Shown piece after piece: positions 9,354 to 17,319 of a DNA stretch of 64,000 bases. How positions within the stretch are numbered: the stretch's first letter is position 1; each line of letters opens with the position of its first letter. Below the pieces are notes generated by a model. The model was given only the letters and a program-made list of their open reading frames with translations, did not search any database and had not been told where the DNA came from. Source of the stretch: Pedobacter sp. Hv1 (GTDB lineage: Bacteria > Bacteroidota > Bacteroidia > Sphingobacteriales > Sphingobacteriaceae); assembly GCF_001412215.1 (NCBI RefSeq), contig NZ_LLWP01000009.1:434001-498000 (forward strand), given 5' to 3'. The translations under genes and the position numbers were made by a program.

Positions 9354-9758
9354 CTACCCCTTACCCTGCAAATCAAGTAGTTTTTTCATGGCCTCCATGG
9401 CTATGGCCTGTGCAGCAATAGTAGCCTCGTGCGATGCCAGCAACTCTTGTAGTCTTGCAATCTCCATATCCTTGGCCGACTTGATCTTTTCTAAGACTTC
9501 TTCAGTTATTGAAAAAGGAGTATCTTCTAGATTAGGATAACCCTTAGTAGGTTTCCCTTCGCCAAAAACAATCCAATTTGGATTCAATTCTCCACATTTT
9601 GTGAAGACTAAGTCGTAATTCATGGTGTCCCTAACATACCAATTTGAAAGTGTAGTGCCGGCAATGCCAAAAAATTTAGCTAATTGTACATCAGATTTAA
9701 ACTTGTAATGAGATTTTATTCTGTTTAAAATCAGGGTTTTATCTATTTTTTCTACCAT
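9354..9758 (-). CDS. CI-repressor-like helix-turn-helix regulator
   Basis: A 134-aa protein. Residues 8-62 resemble the phage CI repressor helix-turn-helix family (VQLAKFFGIAGTTLSNWYVRD, then DLVFTKCGELNPNWIVFGEG, the usual cI-type second half ending in a WI/LLxGEG motif). Residues 80-130 are a long Ala/Glu/Lys-rich helix, probably for oligomerisation. No peptidase (LexA-like) domain is present. Such stand-alone regulators are frequent in Bacteroidota next to accessory genes. It is transcribed away from the 85-aa and HEPN genes at 9880-11218. The intergenic space has repeated short motifs that could be its operators, so local autoregulation is likely but inferred. Confidence 0.8.
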   Translation of the reverse strand: MVEKIDKTLILNRIKSHYKFKSDVQLAKFFGIAGTTLSNWYVRDTMNYDLVFTKCGELNPNWIVFGEGKPTKGYPNLEDTPFSITEEVLEKIKSAKDMEIARLQELLASHEATIAAQAIAMEAMKKLLDLQGKG

Positions 9759-9760
9759 TA

Positions 9761-9862
9761 TTGTGGATTGTTAGTCTTTTTTGCTTGATATATTCAGTTT
9801 TTGTGGATATAATTGTTTGGCAAATCTAAAAATAGTGAAAAAACAACTTTAAAACTAACAAT
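9761..9862. promoter_or_regulatory. Divergent promoter region with paired repeats
   Basis: Between the regulator and the 85-aa gene there is an inverted pair, ATTGTTAGT (9767-9775) and ACTAACAAT (9854-9862), and a direct pair, TTGTGGAT (9761-9768 and 9801-9808). Both pairs bracket the two start sites and are plausible operators for the adjacent HTH protein. Pattern only. Confidence 0.4.
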
Positions 9863-9879
9863 TAACCATCTTACCAGAT

Positions 9880-10137
9880 ATGGACAGCATTAACCAACCC
9901 CCAATCAATACCGCCATAGGTAGCGAAATACCCGAAGAAGTACTCAACGAGTTTAAGGTATTCTTAAAACAAGTACCCGCAAATAGGTTAAGTAAAGGTT
10001 TGCGAAAGTTGCTGATAGATTACCTGTTCTATAACATAGAAGCGCTACCTACAGATTTTAAAGACCTTTTAACAGATCTCTATTGGTTGCACGAACTGTT
10101 AGATGGCATACAAGGCAAAGAAATAGAACTCAATTAG
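9880..10137 (+). CDS. Small acidic protein of unknown function upstream of HEPN gene
   Basis: An 85-aa protein that I do not recognise. It is acidic, with no signal peptide and no membrane span. Residues 15-80 are mostly helical, with LNEFKVFLKQVP and RKLLIDYLFYNI segments followed by a Leu-rich helix (DLLTDLYWLHELLDGI). The gene starts with ATG and ends 22 nt before the HEPN gene on the same strand, so the two are probably cotranscribed. Its position next to a candidate toxin-like HEPN protein and a divergent HTH gene is compatible with an antitoxin or adaptor role, but nothing in the sequence proves that. Confidence 0.7.
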   Translation: MDSINQPPINTAIGSEIPEEVLNEFKVFLKQVPANRLSKGLRKLLIDYLFYNIEALPTDFKDLLTDLYWLHELLDGIQGKEIELN

Positions 10138-10159
10138 CTTAGCCTAAACTATCCAGCCT

Positions 10160-11218
10160 ATGCAAACCCTAGAAGATAACACCCCGTATAACGATAATGT
10201 ACTTGCGGCATTTTTTGATAAATACAATAAAAGCCAATACACCGATAAACTTTGGAGTTTTTACCGGGCCCACCTATTGTATGCAGAGCGGGTAAACAGA
10301 ACGGCGAGTACACAAGATAGAGCCTTTTACAACGACTTGTTAAACGTATTGCAACATTGTAAACAGCTAAAAGACCACATAGACATAGCTCAACCTATAA
10401 AATTACAGCCCTATTTTGTCGAAAACAGTCTGGTGTCATTAGAGGGGGTGATAGAGTTGATCAAAAGAGCCATACCAGTAGGCATTATCTATAACCTAAG
10501 CCGCAGTGCAGATGAGCTAGATCTGGTGGTTGTTTTAGAAAAGAATTGTACCAAAGCTTACCAAGAGTTTGAAGATTTATTGGATTTAGCGCAACTGGGT
10601 TTTAAAAAGGGACAATGTACGGTACATAGTTATGGGTTATTACATCATTTGATCAACAACGGCCATGTTTTTTACAACACTGCCTGTGTGGCCCGTAATG
10701 TAATCTATCAAAAAAACAACGAAGTGCTTTTTAACCCTGCAAGTAGCTGTCTGTTCGAAAAAATAAAGCTAGAGGCAGAAACACAGTTTAAAGTAGGCAT
10801 GGACAAAGCCTTACATTTTTACGAGGGTGCACAGCTCTATATTAAAAATGGTCTCGATGATATCGCCATGTTTATGCTACAACAAGCCTGCGAATTAACC
10901 TACCGTTGTTTGCTCCATGTATTGCGTGGCAAAGGTGTAAAAAGCCATTCGCCCATGTTGTTAAGGAAGCACTTGAAACGCTTTGCTCCAGAAATAATAG
11001 GGGTATTTTCGCCTATTGAAGAAGAAGAAATCAAATACCTACAATTGTTAGAAGATGCCTATGTAAATTCGAGATACAACCAGCACTATAAAATAGCCCA
11101 TACCTCAATTGTGCATCTCAATAATAGTGTAGCATTGCTTCAACAAAAGGCAACGCATTTATTTCAATATAATATGGATATTTTAGATAGGAAAATAATG
11201 GAGTTTGGCGTTAATTGA
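10160..11218 (+). CDS. HEPN domain protein with nucleotidyltransferase-like region
   Basis: A 352-aa protein. Residues about 85-200 resemble a degenerate MNT-type nucleotidyltransferase: SADELDLVVVLE at 117-128 sits where GS...DxD-type residues would be, but the GSxxxG loop is not intact. Residues about 213-345 form a HEPN domain, starting MDKALHFYEGA and continuing through FMLQQACELTYRCLLHVLRGKG, with NSRYNQHY near 303-310. The Arg and His there are separated by three residues, so the RNase-type R-x4-6-H motif is not strictly met. The protein therefore looks like a fused MNT-HEPN pair. Known MNT-HEPN modules are toxin-antitoxin systems; other HEPN proteins only bind nucleotides. Function here is unproven. 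Confidence 0.75.
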   Translation: MQTLEDNTPYNDNVLAAFFDKYNKSQYTDKLWSFYRAHLLYAERVNRTASTQDRAFYNDLLNVLQHCKQLKDHIDIAQPIKLQPYFVENSLVSLEGVIELIKRAIPVGIIYNLSRSADELDLVVVLEKNCTKAYQEFEDLLDLAQLGFKKGQCTVHSYGLLHHLINNGHVFYNTACVARNVIYQKNNEVLFNPASSCLFEKIKLEAETQFKVGMDKALHFYEGAQLYIKNGLDDIAMFMLQQACELTYRCLLHVLRGKGVKSHSPMLLRKHLKRFAPEIIGVFSPIEEEEIKYLQLLEDAYVNSRYNQHYKIAHTSIVHLNNSVALLQQKATHLFQYNMDILDRKIMEFGVN

Positions 11219-11219
11219 T

Positions 11220-11900
11220 CTAAAAATCAAAAGCAATAATCTTTTGGTCTCTTAACATTTTATCTACAAATCTTTTATGGTTTTTAGGGCTCCCTATAGC
11301 TGTCCATGTACCGCTGATAATGCCATTTGCCAGCTCTTGTTTACCTCTGTACAATTTAAGTCTAGATGTTCTGATGTGTTCCTCATAAGTATCTAAACTC
11401 TCATTCTCATACTTTTTAACAATTCGATAAGTTCTTTTTGTAAAACGATGCTCTACAAAATTCTCTACAAAAGGGAAAATCAATAAGGCAAGGAGCACAA
11501 TTGCGGTTACGCTAATGGCCTGCTCGTAATAACCCGCACCTATGGCCATGCCAATAGCGGCAACAATCCATATTACACAAGCGGTGGTTAAGCCCTTAAC
11601 CTGGTTGTCTTCCTTAAAAATTACACCAGCACCCAAAAAGCCAATGCCCGTTACAATATTAGAGGCAATTCGGTCTTGGCTGCTCAAGCCAATCTTTACC
11701 GATAAGATGGTAAACAAGGTGGCGCCCAAGCCAATCATGATCATTGTTTTTAACCCGGCCTGTTTATTTCTAAACTCACGCTCTACACCAATAAGGCCGC
11801 AGAGCAATATGGCCAATAAAAACTTATTGATTTCTCCTTGTGTAATAAAATGTTCGTTGCCGAAAAAGCCTTGTGACATATGATAGGTTGTAGATTTCAA
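11220..11900 (-). CDS. MgtC/SapB family membrane protein
   Basis: A 226-aa inner-membrane protein. The N-terminal half (residues 20-150) has four or five hydrophobic helices and the MgtC signature LLCGLIGVEREFRNKQAGLKT, followed by TGIGFLGAGVIFKE. The C-terminal about 75 residues form a soluble domain of the ACT-like type common in longer MgtC proteins. MgtC relatives are linked to magnesium homeostasis or modulation of membrane ATPases; the exact role varies. Its stop is 2 nt from the stop of the convergent HEPN gene, with no terminator in between. Confidence 0.9.
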   Translation of the reverse strand: MKSTTYHMSQGFFGNEHFITQGEINKFLLAILLCGLIGVEREFRNKQAGLKTMIMIGLGATLFTILSVKIGLSSQDRIASNIVTGIGFLGAGVIFKEDNQVKGLTTACVIWIVAAIGMAIGAGYYEQAISVTAIVLLALLIFPFVENFVEHRFTKRTYRIVKKYENESLDTYEEHIRTSRLKLYRGKQELANGIISGTWTAIGSPKNHKRFVDKMLRDQKIIAFDF

Positions 11901-11994
11901 CTAATTTCGAAAATTATATTCGAATAACGATAACACAAGTGTTAAAGTTTTGCAACACCTCCTATTTCATGCTTACACAAAATAGCAATAAAAG

Positions 11995-12126
11995 TTAATT
12001 GAACACTTGGTGCAACCATTGACCAAAGGCATAGCCATTTTTATAAATAGCTATGGCCATAGCAATCAGTACAATCGGTAATGCGATTTTAAATCCTTTC
12101 GATTTTAAAAATTCTTCCTTTGTCAT
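11995..12126 (-). CDS. 43-aa single-span membrane peptide
   Basis: A short reading frame on the minus strand, ATG at 12126 to TAA at 11995. It encodes a basic N-terminus (MTKEEFLKSKGFK), one hydrophobic helix (IALPIVLIAMAIAIY) and a short polar tail (KNGYAFGQWLHQVFN). This order resembles small inner-membrane peptides. An antisense frame covers it, but the peptide's composition is far more protein-like. It lies between mgtC and groEL on the same strand, with a palindrome and terminator separating it from groEL. I do not recognise a named family. Conservation in relatives would settle whether it is real. Confidence 0.55.
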   Translation of the reverse strand: MTKEEFLKSKGFKIALPIVLIAMAIAIYKNGYAFGQWLHQVFN

Positions 12127-12192
12127 AATTTTAATGAGTTGGTTATCTGCTCAGACGTCACGCTGTGCCAATTTGTTACAATATGAAAATAT

Positions 12193-12218
12193 GATGGTTC
12201 GTGTCCTCACGAACCATC
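12193..12218. repeat. REP-like palindrome, copy 3
   Basis: GATGGTTCGTG (12193-12203), TCCT loop, CACGAACCATC (12208-12218): 11-bp perfect arms. It lies 4 bp from the groEL terminator hairpin, between the terminator and the 43-aa gene. Confidence 0.85.
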
Positions 12219-12222
12219 AAAC

Positions 12223-12260
12223 AAAAAAGACCGCTAAGCTTTTGCTTAGCGGTCTTTTTT
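12223..12260. terminator. Bidirectional intrinsic terminator after groEL
   Basis: Perfect 17-bp arms AAAAAAGACCGCTAAGC and its complement flank a TTTT loop. A/T runs on both sides make it functional in either direction. It starts 18 bp downstream of the groEL stop. Confidence 0.9.
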
Positions 12261-12278
12261 ACATGAATGAACATCTGA

Positions 12279-13919
12279 TTACATCATACCGCCCATGCCA
12301 CCGCCACCCATTGGTGGATGTGCATGACCAGCACCAGCTTCTTCTGGCTCATCTGCCAATACAACTTCTGTTGTTAACAACATTGCTGCAATAGATGCTG
12401 CGTTTTCTAATGCTACACGGCTTACTTTAGTTGGGTCGATAACACCAGCACCAATTAAGTTTTCGTAAACATCAGTACGGGCATTGTAACCGAAATCAGC
12501 TTTGCCTTCTTTTACTTTTTGTACAACGATAGAACCTTCGATACCTGCATTTTCGCAGATTTGACGTAATGGCTCTTCGATAGCACGACGAATGATCTGG
12601 ATACCAGTATTCTCATCGTCGTTAATTCCTTTTAGGTCAGCTAAAGCTTCAACTGCACGGATAAACGCTACACCACCACCAGCAACAATACCTTCTTCTA
12701 CAGCAGCACGAGTTGCATGTAAGGCATCGTCAACACGGTCTTTTTTCTCTTTCATTTCTACCTCACTTGCAGCACCAACATAAAGTACAGCAACACCACC
12801 AGAAAGTTTAGCTAAACGCTCTTGTAATTTTTCTTTATCGTAGTCAGAAGTAGTAGTCTCAATTTGAGCTTTGATCTGACCAACACGAGCTTTGATATCT
12901 TCAGATTGACCAGCACCATTAATTACAGTAGTATTGTCTTTATCAACTACCACTTTCTCTGCAGAACCTAGGTAAGTTAAATCAGCATTTTCTAATTTAT
13001 AACCTCTTTCTTCAGAGATAACGATACCGCCAGTTAAGATAGCGATGTCTTCTAACATGGCTTTTCTTCTGTCGCCAAAACCTGGAGCTTTAACAGCAAC
13101 AACTTTCAGAGAACCACGAATTTTATTTACTACCAAAGTAGCTAAAGCTTCGCCATCTAAATCTTCAGAGATAATTACTAATGGTTTACCAGTTTGAACA
13201 GTTTTTTCTAAAACAGGCAACAATTCTTTCATGTTGCTGATTTTTTTGTCGTAGATCAAAATGTAAGGGCTTTCTAATTCAGCCTCCATTTTATCAGCGT
13301 TAGTTACAAAATATGGAGAAAGGTAACCTCTATCAAATTGCATACCTTCTACTGTTTTAACTTCAGTTTCAGTACCTTTTGCTTCTTCAACAGTAATTAC
13401 ACCATCTTTACCCACTTTGCTCATTGCTTCGGCAATTAACGAACCAATTACATCGTCGTTGTTTGCAGAGATAGAAGCAACTTGTTTAATTTTATTGTTA
13501 TCATCGCCAACAGCTTGAGATTGTTTTTTCAAGTTCTCAACCACAGTGCTTACAGCTTTGTCAATACCACGTTTTAAATCCATTGGGTTTGCACCAGCAG
13601 CTACGTTTTTAATACCTGCAGTTACAATTGCTTGCGCTAAAACGGTAGCAGTTGTAGTTCCATCACCTGCAATATCAGCAGTTTTAGAAGCTACTTCTTT
13701 AACCATTTGTGCACCCATGTTTTCAATTGGGTCTTTCAATTCAATTTCTTTAGCTACAGTTACACCATCTTTAGTGATCGCTGGTGAGCCAAATTTTTTA
13801 TCGATAATTACATTACGACCTTTAGGACCTAAGGTTACTTTTACTGCATTTGCTAAAATGTCAACTCCTCTTTTCAGGGCGTCGCGTGCTTCAACGTTAT
13901 ATTTTACTTGTTTTGCCAT
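12279..13919 (-). CDS. groL: Chaperonin GroEL (Hsp60)
   Basis: A 546-aa ATP-dependent chaperonin forming the double-ring folding chamber with GroES. Visible motifs are the start [18 protein letters not shown], the nucleotide-binding segment [11 protein letters not shown] near residues 86-96, the equatorial [15 protein letters not shown], and the Gly/Met-rich tail GGGGMGGMM. Length and composition are standard. The gene is 88 nt downstream of groES on the same strand and ends at a strong terminator. Codon usage is that of a highly expressed gene. Long open antisense frames here are by-products of its coding bias. Confidence is very high. Confidence 0.99.
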   Translation of the reverse strand: MAKQVKYNVEARDALKRGVDILANAVKVTLGPKGRNVIIDKKFGSPAITKDGVTVAKEIELKDPIENMGAQMVKEVASKTADIAGDGTTTATVLAQAIVTAGIKNVAAGANPMDLKRGIDKAVSTVVENLKKQSQAVGDDNNKIKQVASISANNDDVIGSLIAEAMSKVGKDGVITVEEAKGTETEVKTVEGMQFDRGYLSPYFVTNADKMEAELESPYILIYDKKISNMKELLPVLEKTVQTGKPLVIISEDLDGEALATLVVNKIRGSLKVVAVKAPGFGDRRKAMLEDIAILTGGIVISEERGYKLENADLTYLGSAEKVVVDKDNTTVINGAGQSEDIKARVGQIKAQIETTTSDYDKEKLQERLAKLSGGVAVLYVGAASEVEMKEKKDRVDDALHATRAAVEEGIVAGGGVAFIRAVEALADLKGINDDENTGIQIIRRAIEEPLRQICENAGIEGSIVVQKVKEGKADFGYNARTDVYENLIGAGVIDPTKVSRVALENAASIAAMLLTTEVVLADEPEEAGAGHAHPPMGGGGMGGMM

Positions 13920-14007
13920 TATTAATAGATTTGAGATATGCGTATTGAGACAAGGCTATCTAGCTCAAAACATATCTAATTTATATGATTGATTTTGATT
14001 AATATAG

Positions 14008-14298
14008 TTAGCCTTCTATTGCGTAGATATCAGTTTCACGCATAATTAGATAATCTTTTCCGTTATAAGGAAATTCAGTACCACCGTATTTTCCATAAAT
14101 AACTACATCTCCAGCTTTTACAGTTGGTTTTTTACCTTCCGAATCTTCATCAGAAACTGAAATTACAGTACCCTTAGATGGTTTTTCTTTAGCCGTATCT
14201 GGAATATAAATTCCCGATGCTGTTTTTTCTTCTGCCGCAGCAGGTTCAACAATCACTCTGTTTGCTGTGCCAGCAACTGGTTTAAGATTTAATGACAT
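14008..14298 (-). CDS. groS: Co-chaperonin GroES
   Basis: A 96-aa lid protein for GroEL. It carries the typical pattern: N-terminal strand NRVIVEPAAAEEKTASGIYIPD (mobile loop region about residues 20-35), KAGDVVIYGKYGGTEF and the C-terminal DYLIMRETDIYAI. Family length is about 95 aa, as here. It is first in the groES-groEL operon. The upstream region (14360-14460) holds a sigma-54-like TTGGCAC block and several CTGnCA boxes that may mediate heat-shock control. A RAYT gene is inserted upstream, between groES and secG. Confidence 0.98.
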   Translation of the reverse strand: MSLNLKPVAGTANRVIVEPAAAEEKTASGIYIPDTAKEKPSKGTVISVSDEDSEGKKPTVKAGDVVIYGKYGGTEFPYNGKDYLIMRETDIYAIEG

Positions 14299-14362
14299 AA
14301 ATACTTTTATTTTTAGTTTTTATAATTGAGTTAACTCGTAAATGTAATACGATGAAATGGAT

Positions 14363-14458
14363 TAAACAGTTTTTGTGCCAAGTTAATTTTACTTGTCAAA
14401 TTTGCATTTGATGTCAGTTAATGGAATTTACGCAATAATTTGAGTGTCAGTCTGGCAG
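14363..14458 (-). promoter_or_regulatory. Candidate groES control region
   Basis: On the minus strand, TTGGCACAAAAACTGTTTAA (14363-14382) resembles a -24/-12 promoter, with -24 TGGCAC intact but -12 only CTGT instead of TTGC. Further upstream lie CTGCCA and CTGACA separated by 2 bp (14445-14458), another CTGACA (14412-14417) and TTGACAA (around 14393-14398). Repeated TGnCA boxes suggest a regulator site. Unverified. Confidence 0.35.
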
Positions 14459-14476
14459 AAAATAAAAAATATGGAT

Positions 14477-15037
14477 TTAAAACTCCTCACGCAAATCTTT
14501 TAAAAAGGTAAAACATTGATCATTGTTTTCATAAAAACTTGCAGATGAGTAGGGGTAATCTGTGGGTATTTCTGCCAATTGCCAATGTTCCTGCAATGGA
14601 TTAAGATGGATATAATCCATTGTTCGATAAGCTGCCATACTACTATGAAGTTCAACGGCTAAAGAATCTCTTTGCCAAAACTCATAATTTTTATTTGTTG
14701 CAGCAACCCTGTATTTGGTTAACCTTAATTGATCATTCTCCTTTAATATTTTCTTAAACTGATGAGCTGTATGTTTTAGAAATGAGACGTGAGGTAATTC
14801 TTTTCCATTCATATCATTTATTCTCCATATTAAATGAACATGATTGGGCATAATAACAAAGGCAAAAACATCTATTTTCCCTTTAACACTTAGATGAGAA
14901 AGTGAACTTAAAATTACAGCCTTATACTGAATGTCTTTTAATAATTTTTGCCAATGATTGATAGTTGCAGTCCAAAAATAGATCTTACCTATTTTTATAT
15001 AAGATTTACGTCTTGCGGTAAATATGATTTCATCCAT
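14477..15037 (-). mobile_element. REP-associated tyrosine transposase (RAYT, IS200/IS605-like TnpA)
   Basis: A 186-aa Y1-type HUH transposase. The HUH pair is H66-V67-H68 within FVIMPNHVHLIW, and the catalytic tyrosine is Y142 in DYIHLNP. Both motifs are intact. The FWQRDS segment just before Y142 is typical of RAYTs. It has no recognisable TnpB partner or IS ends. RAYTs are single-copy or low-copy domesticated transposases linked to dispersed palindromic REP sequences. A perfect 26-bp copy of the local palindrome family lies 99 bp upstream of its start, and four more copies are within 15 kb. It interrupts the otherwise conserved secG-groES neighbourhood. Confidence 0.88.
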
Positions 15038-15135
15038 AATATTTTTGTTTGGGTTAGCGAAAACCCGTTTTTAACAAAAAAATAAAGGGATGAAATTAAA
15101 TGTAATGAAAAATGAGGAGATATTAAAATTGTTTG

Positions 15136-15161
15136 TTTGGTTCGTGTCGACACGAACCAAA
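15136..15161. repeat. REP-like palindrome, copy 4 (perfect, next to RAYT)
   Basis: TTTGGTTCGTGTC (15136-15148) and GACACGAACCAAA (15149-15161) form a perfect 26-bp palindrome with no loop. It sits between the RAYT start and the secG terminator. It is the most symmetric member of the family. Confidence 0.9.
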
Positions 15162-15167
15162 AAGGCA

Positions 15168-15206
15168 AAAAAAAACTCTTTTGCCACTGGCAAAAGAGTT
15201 TTTTGT
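15168..15206. terminator. Intrinsic terminator after secG
   Basis: Arms AACTCTTTTGCC and GGCAAAAGAGTT around a 3-nt loop, with an A run on one side and a T run on the other. It lies just downstream of the secG stop on the minus strand and can also stop transcription from the other side. Confidence 0.88.
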
Positions 15207-15222
15207 ATTTCTTTTAATGAAA

Positions 15223-15582
15223 TTATTTTTTTGAAGTATCGCCAGCTTTAGGAGTAGCAGTAGCTGGAGGAGTAGTTGCTGCACCACCACCAATTGGCGA
15301 AGGCGTTACAGATTTCTCAATTTGAGAGTCTATTTTAGAACCAGTGCTACCAGCACCTGAACCAGATTTGCTAACTGTTGTAATGGCTAATGATACAATT
15401 ACAATTAAAGTTAATAAAACCCAAGTTCCTTTTTCTAAAACATCACCAGTACGTTGTACACCAAACATGTTACTACCAGAACCACCTGTAGCTAAACCGC
15501 CGCCTTTAGGGTTTTGTATTAAAACGAATAAGCCTAGTGCTACGCAAAAAATAATTAATAAAATGATTAATAAGGTTGTCAT
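15223..15582 (-). CDS. secG: Preprotein translocase subunit SecG
   Basis: A 119-aa membrane protein, part of the SecYEG channel. Two hydrophobic helices (residues about 2-22 and 52-72) flank the conserved loop LIQNPKGGGLATGGSGSNMFGVQRT, followed by DVLEKGTW. The tail is Pro/Ala/Thr-rich and extended relative to E. coli SecG, which is usual in Bacteroidota. It is last in the leftward operon that starts with miaB and is closed by a terminator. Confidence 0.95.
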   Translation of the reverse strand: MTTLLIILLIIFCVALGLFVLIQNPKGGGLATGGSGSNMFGVQRTGDVLEKGTWVLLTLIVIVSLAITTVSKSGSGAGSTGSKIDSQIEKSVTPSPIGGGAATTPPATATPKAGDTSKK

Positions 15583-15596
15583 GGTATAATATGTTG

Positions 15597-16772
15597 TTAA
15601 ATTTTCTTTTCTAAAGATTGGATAAGGTCGGCAAAGTAACGGCTTTTTTCTGGAAATTTCAAACTTAATTTTTCATAAGTATCTATCGCCTTGTGATAAA
15701 GCATTTGTTCGATGTAAATGGCCGCTAATGTTTCAGAAACGAGGTCGTAATTATCTTCAGCACTTTTCTTCGCTTTATTTTCGTTATTGATCTGTTCTGC
15801 TTTTGGTACTTTGATCTGCGGATCGTTTTTGATAAAAGAATCGATAATGTCAATTCCTTTCGGTACAACCTGTCTGTTTATTGGCCCTTTTCCAGCTTCG
15901 TCTGCAACATTAAAAGGAGTTTGAATATGGAAAATATGCTCTACATATTGTTGTTGCAGCTCGCTAGGATTTTGATCGTCGCTCTTTTTCTGCGTAACAT
16001 AAGGCTGGAAGATCTGCGCATGCTCTTTACGCGTTTTGGCTAACCACCATAAAAAGGTGTAAGGTAGCTTGTCATCGTCGTATTTACTTACGGTTTGTGC
16101 TTCGGCCTCTAAATTGTATTCTTCTGGTTGTGCAACAGCTAAAACTTCTTCTTTTGCAGTTTCTGTAGCCTGTTCTGTGCTAAAGCTTTTTTCGAAAGCA
16201 AAAAAATCTGTAGCCACAATACTTTCAATGGCAAGCTCATCTGGAACAGTTTCTGAGATAGGACTTACTTCGTCCTTTTCTTCAGGAGCAAATGTTGTTG
16301 GAAATGCAGAGGTATCTACTTCCACAATCTCATCATATACTTCTTGTTCGTCTGAGTGATGTGTTTCTTTTGCAGTTGTTGGAGTAGAAGTTTCTACAAT
16401 AGGTGTATGATGGAGTTCAGTAATCTCTTCAAAAACCTCTTGTTCATCTTCAGAATCTGCAATTAAAGGTTGGGCTATTTCTTCAGTTTCGACCTTAGTA
16501 CTTGCTTGTTCAAAAGTAACGGTTCTTAAAGTTTCAGGCTGATAAATTACCTGATGCAATAACGTTCCATTGGTATAAAGTGCTGCAGTGGCCAATGTAT
16601 TGGTATGATTTTCATCATTTAAACTCGCTTTGGCTAGCAATAAGTGTAAAGGTTGGTAATATGGATAAGTATTCGCCAAATTTGTTAACATACCAGCATG
16701 CGCTTGCGTTACCAATTCTGGCTTTGCAATTAAATCTGCTAATAGTTGTTTGGTCTCTAAATCTAGCTCCAT
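15597..16772 (-). CDS. TPR-like cytosolic protein of unknown function
   Basis: A 391-aa protein without signal peptide. The N-terminal about 75 residues are helical (LDLETKQLLADLIAKPELV, then a pair of helices). The middle (about 95-215) is long, acidic and low in complexity, with many Glu, Thr and Val, probably disordered. The C-terminal about 110 residues contain one or two TPR-like helical pairs (TLAAIYIEQMLYHKAIDTYEKL). Homologues occupy the slot between lptE and secG in other Bacteroidota. A role in envelope biogenesis is a guess from that context. No enzymatic motif is visible. Confidence 0.8.
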   Translation of the reverse strand: MELDLETKQLLADLIAKPELVTQAHAGMLTNLANTYPYYQPLHLLLAKASLNDENHTNTLATAALYTNGTLLHQVIYQPETLRTVTFEQASTKVETEEIAQPLIADSEDEQEVFEEITELHHTPIVETSTPTTAKETHHSDEQEVYDEIVEVDTSAFPTTFAPEEKDEVSPISETVPDELAIESIVATDFFAFEKSFSTEQATETAKEEVLAVAQPEEYNLEAEAQTVSKYDDDKLPYTFLWWLAKTRKEHAQIFQPYVTQKKSDDQNPSELQQQYVEHIFHIQTPFNVADEAGKGPINRQVVPKGIDIIDSFIKNDPQIKVPKAEQINNENKAKKSAEDNYDLVSETLAAIYIEQMLYHKAIDTYEKLSLKFPEKSRYFADLIQSLEKKI

Positions 16773-16805
16773 GCCGCTAAGTTAATCATTGAAACTTCAA
16801 ATTCT

Positions 16806-17309
16806 TTACCATTGTGCAAAAGCACGGTTAAAAATATTTTCAGTTAACTGTACCGTTACCTTTTTGATCAATGCTTGTTCTTGCGATTGAAGGGATTGGC
16901 CAGCCAATGAAAAATCTGTAAAAGCAGTAAAAGGTTGTTCGAAACTTTCTTTCTCGTGACCTTTAACCTTGTTAATGTATTTAACAGAAACCGTGATGGT
17001 TAATCGGTTGGCACCGGCAATGGGCCTGGCATTATCCTGAATGGAAATAGGTTTGATATCATAATCTGTAATACGCCCTTCAAAAGAGGCGTCAACTTCT
17101 CCTGTCTGCGTGATGCTCAACTTACTTTGGTTACGGATACGTTCTTTAAAATCTTCAGTAAGTTGGGAACTTAGATAAGGGATTACCAATTGTGCATTGT
17201 TTTCAAAAAGTGAGATTTTTATCGTTTTTAGCCCCGTTGTAGAAGCTCCCTTAAATGAATAACAACCACTTAGCATTACCACTACCAAAACATAGATTAT
17301 TTTTTTCAT
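16806..17309 (-). CDS. lptE: LptE-family lipoprotein
   Basis: A 167-aa outer-membrane lipoprotein. The signal peptide ends in a lipobox (VVMLSGC, Cys 16). Conserved features follow: CYSFKGAST, LTEDFKERIRNQSKL, and a beta-rich EGRITDYDIKPISIQ segment. LptE plugs the LptD barrel that inserts lipopolysaccharide into the outer leaflet. Divergent LptE proteins of this kind are known from Bacteroidota. The gene follows the sigma-54 activator by 10 nt in the same operon. Assignment is good at family level, although direct LptD partnership is not shown here. Confidence 0.87.
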   Translation of the reverse strand: MKKIIYVLVVVMLSGCYSFKGASTTGLKTIKISLFENNAQLVIPYLSSQLTEDFKERIRNQSKLSITQTGEVDASFEGRITDYDIKPISIQDNARPIAGANRLTITVSVKYINKVKGHEKESFEQPFTAFTDFSLAGQSLQSQEQALIKKVTVQLTENIFNRAFAQW

Positions 17310-17319
17310 TTGTATCTTT

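Noticed and set aside
13546-13992. 148-codon antisense frame over groEL
   Set aside because: Codon bias of the highly expressed groEL gene removes stops on the other strand; the protein has no sensible composition.
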